From: Terrisporobacter sp.
GTDB taxonomy: Bacteria; Bacillota_A; Clostridia; Peptostreptococcales; Peptostreptococcaceae
Direction: 5' to 3'
Assembly (NCBI GenBank): GCA_029851945.1
Contig: JARKUZ010000007.1
Span: 1-8,661 of the forward strand
DNA: 8,661 nt
Part shown: piece after piece, positions 6,049 through 8,661 of the stretch
Layout: every line of letters starts with the position of its first letter
How positions within the stretch are numbered: position 1 is the stretch's first letter
Made by a program: the position numbers and the translations under genes
Notes under the pieces: generated by a model
The model's database searches: none
What the model was told of the DNA's origin: nothing
What the model saw: the letters and a program-made list of their open reading frames with translations, nothing else

Positions 6049-6085
6049 CCTTCTGCTTCGCAATTTATTAAATATGTATTAATTC

Positions 6086-6278
6086 TTAAACCCAATAACC
6101 TTCATGTACTTTTGCTGCTCTTTCTGCAAGAGCTGCTTCTGCATAACCTGTACATCTACGTTCTTTTATTTCAATATTTCCTTGTTCAATTAATATATTT
6201 CCATTAGCATCTACTAATAATGCTCCAAAAGGTGTATTTCCACCTGCTCTTGACTTTTTTCGCTAAACAATGGCACAT
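6086..6278 (-). pseudogene. Nucleoside/cytidine deaminase-family fragment, degenerate
   Basis: The minus strand reads SRAGGNTPFGALLVDANG, then NILIEQGNIEIKERRCTG, YAEAALAERAAKV and a stop at 6086. This is recognisably the N-terminal part of a cytidine/guanine-type deaminase (zinc deaminase superfamily). Four defects are visible. The reading frame breaks at a run of six A (6255-6260 on the complement); removing one A joins it to MCHCLAKK starting at 6278. The expected zinc-ligand HAE reads YAE (Y codon 6143-6145), one C-to-T change from His. The second zinc motif, PCxxC, and everything after it are missing because the frame ends after about 60 residues. There is no ribosome binding site before the ATG at 6278. 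Upstream, the sequence merges with the promoter of the divergent propeller gene. It is almost certainly nonfunctional. Confidence 0.7.
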
Positions 6279-6301
6279 ATTTACATATTTTTCATAAACT
6301 A
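6275..6301 (+). promoter_or_regulatory. Candidate sporulation (SigK/SigE-like) promoter of the propeller gene
   Basis: CATAAACTA (6293-6301) fits the mother-cell sigma-K -10 consensus CATANNNTA, and an AC lies 16 nt upstream (6275-6276), as sigma-K promoters require. Sigma-E promoters have a related -10. A vegetative reading, TTTACA (6280-6285) with TATTAC (6303-6308) at 17 nt, is also possible but has a weak -10. The gene's 5' leader would be about 40 nt. Confidence 0.35.
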
Positions 6302-6309
6302 TTATTACA

Positions 6310-6325
6310 CTACAAATTTTTGTAG
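6310..6325. promoter_or_regulatory. Inverted repeat in the leader of the propeller gene
   Basis: CTACAAA (6310-6316) and TTTGTAG (6319-6325) are perfect reverse complements separated by TT, located at or just after the expected transcription start and 11 nt before the GGAGGG ribosome binding site. It may be an operator for a dimeric repressor or a 5' mRNA hairpin; the 2-nt loop favours protein binding. Confidence 0.4.
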
Positions 6326-6348
6326 ATATTAATAATGGAGGGAAATAT

Positions 6349-7950
6349 ATGTATGGATTTGACAATCTGACTTTTACAAAAGGATTTGATGAGTGTAATT
6401 TAACAAATGCTAGGCAAAATAACTATGCTTGGGCAATTAGTGATTTAAATGAACATGTTTATGTTGCAACTGGAAGAAATATTTTAGTGAATATATTAAG
6501 ATCTACGGGAGTATTTACTAAAATGCCTTTATCACTTCAACCTACAAACCAAGATAACTATGGAGAAATATGGAGATACAGAAAATATCACGATATTCCA
6601 TGGCAAAGAGCTTTTAAAATTTCTGAAGTATTCGAAAGCGATTCATGTGACTTACTTGGATTTAGCTATATGATATGTCACAGACCTTATAATGGCTATG
6701 GTGCACTTTATGCTGTATCTGCTAGTTTAAATAACTCTTTAGTTATATACAAAACTGTTAGTGGTGTTGATTGGCAACCAGTAATAGATTATGACCAAAC
6801 AGGTCAGAAAATTAAAGGAAATATATCTAGAGCAATGATATCAAAAGATGGAAGAATATATTTAGCTACTGTAGACAATTTGTATGGAGAAAATGAAGAA
6901 ACCTACTTATATAGTAGTGAAGATCCTGAGTTTTATCCTTGGAGATTGGAAACATATTCATGCCAATATAAAAATTACGACAGGAATAAAAATCCTCAAG
7001 GTGGCATAACTGCTATGGTAGAATTCAATAATAGAATATATGTTGGTACAAGCACTCCTTATGGAGCACAAGTTTGGAGAACAAATAAAGAGAAACCTTG
7101 TGTTAATGATTGGACTTTAGTTGGATGTAGTGGATTTGGAGATGAAGCCAATAGACATATTACATCTATGGGTGTTTTTAATAATAGCTTATATGTAGGT
7201 TTAGCAAAACCTATACCTTTAGCTTGGATTTTTCCAATGGGTTGTGACATAGCAAAAATAGATAAGTGTGATACCTGGGAAATTGTAGTTGGTTCCAATC
7301 CTATTAAATCTACTTGTAGAAGAAATAGAGATAATTCCCAACAATTTGGTTCAGGATTTAATAATCCATTTAATATTTATGCATCACAGATAAAGGAATA
7401 CTCAGGAATGCTATATATTACTACTTTTGATAATGCAGTAAACATTCAAGCTACTTTAGGATTAATTTTAGCCAATATAGAAAATGTAAAAGAAATACTT
7501 GGTACTTCTCTAACTGAAAAAATTATAAATATCTATAAACATATTATTTATTATATAGAAGCTATGAGATATCAATTTGGATTTGATTTGTATACATCTT
7601 GTGATGGATATAAATATAAGTTAATCTCATGTAATGGTATTGCTAGAAGATGTGGTAGAGGTCGTTTTGCTGGTATATCCCTTTACGAAGACTTGGAAGG
7701 TGATTTATATTTAGGAACTGCAAATGCTTACCAAGGTTGCGAAGTTCTAAAATATACTGGTGAACCATATGGACAAGAAGAACGTAAAGGTGAATTTGCT
7801 ATTTGTAGATGTTATGACTATGACAGATGTATGGAAGAAAAACTCTACGAAATATATGATTATTTATATGAATTGTTAGAAGAACCTCTAGATTATCTAA
7901 GATGTCATTGGGATGAAATTATGAATAACATGAATAAGTTTAAATGCTAA
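6349..7950 (+). CDS. Putative seven-bladed beta-propeller protein, Cys/Tyr-rich
   Basis: I do not recognise a named family for this 533-residue protein. Seven strand motifs of the form (h)(Y)(V/L)(G/A/T)T recur at about 37 (VYVATG), 119 (LYAVSA), 169 (IYLATV), 229 (IYVGTS), 280 (LYVGLA), 354 (LYITTF) and 452 (LYLGTA). Several are followed by a Trp or Tyr strand (AQVWRT, DWQPV, PWRLE, CDGYKYKLIS), as in Kelch/BNR-like propellers, so a seven-bladed propeller is likely. A mostly helical insert lies at about 366-408. There is no signal peptide or membrane segment, yet it has 18 cysteines, including CRCYDYDRC at 486-494 and a C-terminal Cys, plus abundant Tyr. It has GGAGGG at 6337-6342, 6 nt before the ATG. 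It is monocistronic between two pseudogenes. The composition and promoter suggest a spore-associated protein; a cytoplasmic or ligand-binding role is equally open. Confidence 0.75.
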   Translation: MYGFDNLTFTKGFDECNLTNARQNNYAWAISDLNEHVYVATGRNILVNILRSTGVFTKMPLSLQPTNQDNYGEIWRYRKYHDIPWQRAFKISEVFESDSCDLLGFSYMICHRPYNGYGALYAVSASLNNSLVIYKTVSGVDWQPVIDYDQTGQKIKGNISRAMISKDGRIYLATVDNLYGENEETYLYSSEDPEFYPWRLETYSCQYKNYDRNKNPQGGITAMVEFNNRIYVGTSTPYGAQVWRTNKEKPCVNDWTLVGCSGFGDEANRHITSMGVFNNSLYVGLAKPIPLAWIFPMGCDIAKIDKCDTWEIVVGSNPIKSTCRRNRDNSQQFGSGFNNPFNIYASQIKEYSGMLYITTFDNAVNIQATLGLILANIENVKEILGTSLTEKIINIYKHIIYYIEAMRYQFGFDLYTSCDGYKYKLISCNGIARRCGRGRFAGISLYEDLEGDLYLGTANAYQGCEVLKYTGEPYGQEERKGEFAICRCYDYDRCMEEKLYEIYDYLYELLEEPLDYLRCHWDEIMNNMNKFKC

Positions 7951-7978
7951 TATAAAATAGTTTTTTAAGTTTATTTTG

Positions 7979-8036
7979 CTAGATCAGGGAATATAATATG
8001 CATATTTGAAAATTCATAATATATTGCCAGATCTAG
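7979..8036. repeat. Imperfect inverted repeat after the propeller gene
   Basis: CTAGATC (7979-7985) and GATCTAG (8030-8036) are perfect arms about 44 nt apart, with two further G-C pairs inside. The enclosed DNA contains the palindrome AATATGCATATT (7995-8006). No T-run follows, so it is not a standard terminator. It could be a processing structure or a remnant of a small element. Nothing else is visible between 7951 and 8065. Confidence 0.35.
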
Positions 8037-8065
8037 TATACAATTTACCTACAAATTGAAATTTA

Positions 8066-8413
8066 CTATAATGTAGAAGCAGCATACATCCTTATAGAAT
8101 TGCCCTCATCATCATTTACTGTAGTCAAAAAACTCCAACCACATTTTTCATAAAATTCTGTATGGTCTGTCACTAAATATAACTTTTCAAATCCCATACT
8201 ACCTAAATCTTTTCAGTTCCGGAAATCATTGTCTATAATGCCTATCCCTACTATAATTTTTTCTTTATCGTCCAAAACTGTATACCATTGAGGTATACCA
8301 GTTTTTTGTTCAATACATTCCTGAATGCTTTCCTGGTATGATTCAACTGGCATATCCCATTTTTGAGAGAACCAATAAGCTGATTTTTCGCAATAAATAA
8401 CAATTGCAACCTT
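8066..8413 (-). pseudogene. GNAT acetyltransferase remnant with internal deletion
   Basis: The minus-strand frame reads IYCEKSAYWFSQKWDMPVES, continues through IPQWYTVLDDKEKIIVGIG and IIDNDFRN to a TGA (8213-8215). It then resumes in the same frame as KDLGSMGFEKLYLV, HTEFYEKCGWSF and NSIRMYAAST, ending at TAG 8066-8068. The start and end match a GNAT N-acetyltransferase. The middle part that should hold the acetyl-CoA motif (Q/R-x-x-G-x-G/A) is absent, apparently deleted so that the junction falls on the stop. At the 5' side the frame runs back to a TAG at 8429-8431 without an ATG or ribosome binding site. The remaining homology is otherwise well preserved, so inactivation looks recent. It cannot make a working enzyme. 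Bases 8430-8599 beyond it hold no gene I can support. Confidence 0.7.
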
Positions 8414-8599
8414 TATTATATTATAACACTAACTCAATTCTCACATTACATTTAGGATGTTTTTGTCACTTTTTACTTTTCTGAATACATTGGTATTACT
8501 TTAATACACAAGTTTTCCACATATTTTAGAGCATTATAATTTCCTGATAGTATAATGTTTAGTTGACATTTAAATATTGACTTTTTTTGTAAAATAAAA

Positions 8600-8648
8600 G
8601 AGCATAGAGTTGCACACAAAACCATGAAAGGAATTGATCTCTATGCTC
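8600..8648 (-). terminator. Long inverted repeat at right edge, candidate minus-strand terminator
   Basis: GAGCATAGAG (8600-8609) and CTCTATGCTC (8639-8648) form a perfect 10-bp stem with a 29-nt loop. On the minus strand the stem is followed by TTTTATTTT, as expected for termination of a gene lying beyond the window. The large loop is atypical, so the end of an insertion element or a plus-strand leader structure is an alternative; a ten-codon plus-strand frame starting at 8624 lies inside it. Confidence 0.4.
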
Positions 8649-8661
8649 AACAATAATTATA

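Larger units (their letters stand above)
2441..6050. mobile_element. Phage-derived SOS/replication island bounded by direct repeats
   Basis: Five minus-strand genes of phage type (antirepressor, replisome organizer, DnaC-like loader, Mor-like activator, small unknown) lie between two diverged direct copies of one terminator-like sequence (2441-2480 and 6015-6050). The copies share an identical 18-nt block (2441-2458 and 6015-6032) and then GAGCTG and TGCTCCTACC. All five genes use G-only ribosome binding sites (GGGGG or GGGGGG), unlike the flanking genes. No integrase, excisionase, repressor, terminase or structural gene is visible. It is therefore a prophage remnant, a satellite relying on helpers, or a replication module kept for another purpose. 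The boundaries are inferred from the repeats. Confidence 0.55.

Noticed and set aside
7059..7298. Minus-strand open frame inside the propeller gene
   Set aside because: Antisense to a long gene with repeated motifs; no supporting signals.
8473..8625. Fifty-codon minus-strand frame starting MVLCATLCSFIL
   Set aside because: No ribosome binding site, overlaps the hairpin at 8600-8648, no family resemblance, and its composition looks like chance AT-rich coding. It could be a fragment of something lying beyond the window, but I cannot support it.

Overview
The window is very AT-rich. Its ribosome binding sites are purine-rich and typical of Firmicutes, its terminators are a stem followed by a U-run, and its protein families (ABC exporter, AntA antirepressor, DnaD-type replisome organizer, GNAT enzyme) fit a low-GC Clostridium-like bacterium. 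No gene identifies the species; this is inferred from composition and gene families.

Layout. (1) 15-2313, minus strand: a two-gene ABC exporter operon, ATPase then a roughly 12-helix permease, overlapping by 8 nt. A perfect 21-nt palindrome covers the -10 of its promoter. (2) 2441-6050: a compact phage-derived island, all minus strand. In transcription order it holds an AntA-type antirepressor, a replisome organizer, a DnaC-like helicase loader, a Mor-family activator and a small unknown protein. It has no visible integrase, repressor, terminase or structural gene. It is bounded on both sides by diverged copies of the same terminator-like sequence in direct orientation. The promoter driving antirepressor, organizer and loader carries a GAAC-N4-GTTC box between -35 and -10, the signature of SOS control by LexA, with a second imperfect box near the start of transcription. 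(3) 6086-6278, minus: a decayed piece of a nucleoside deaminase gene, not annotatable as an intact ORF. (4) 6349-7950, plus: a cysteine- and tyrosine-rich protein with seven propeller-like repeats. It lacks a signal peptide and is preceded by a sequence resembling a mother-cell sporulation promoter. (5) 8066-8413, minus: a broken GNAT acetyltransferase gene with an internal deletion and a stop. (6) The right edge holds a long inverted repeat, probably a minus-strand terminator or part of an element outside the window.

How it works together. The island reads as a small SOS-responsive module. DNA damage would release LexA, the antirepressor could inactivate a phage repressor (possibly in trans, as no repressor is present here), and the organizer and loader would start replication at a phage-type origin. 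The Mor-like protein could then switch on the last small gene through a promoter that has a good -10 but no -35. Whether this is a functional satellite or only a prophage remnant cannot be decided from this window. The DNA to its right is a decaying accessory zone, with two pseudogenes flanking the propeller gene.
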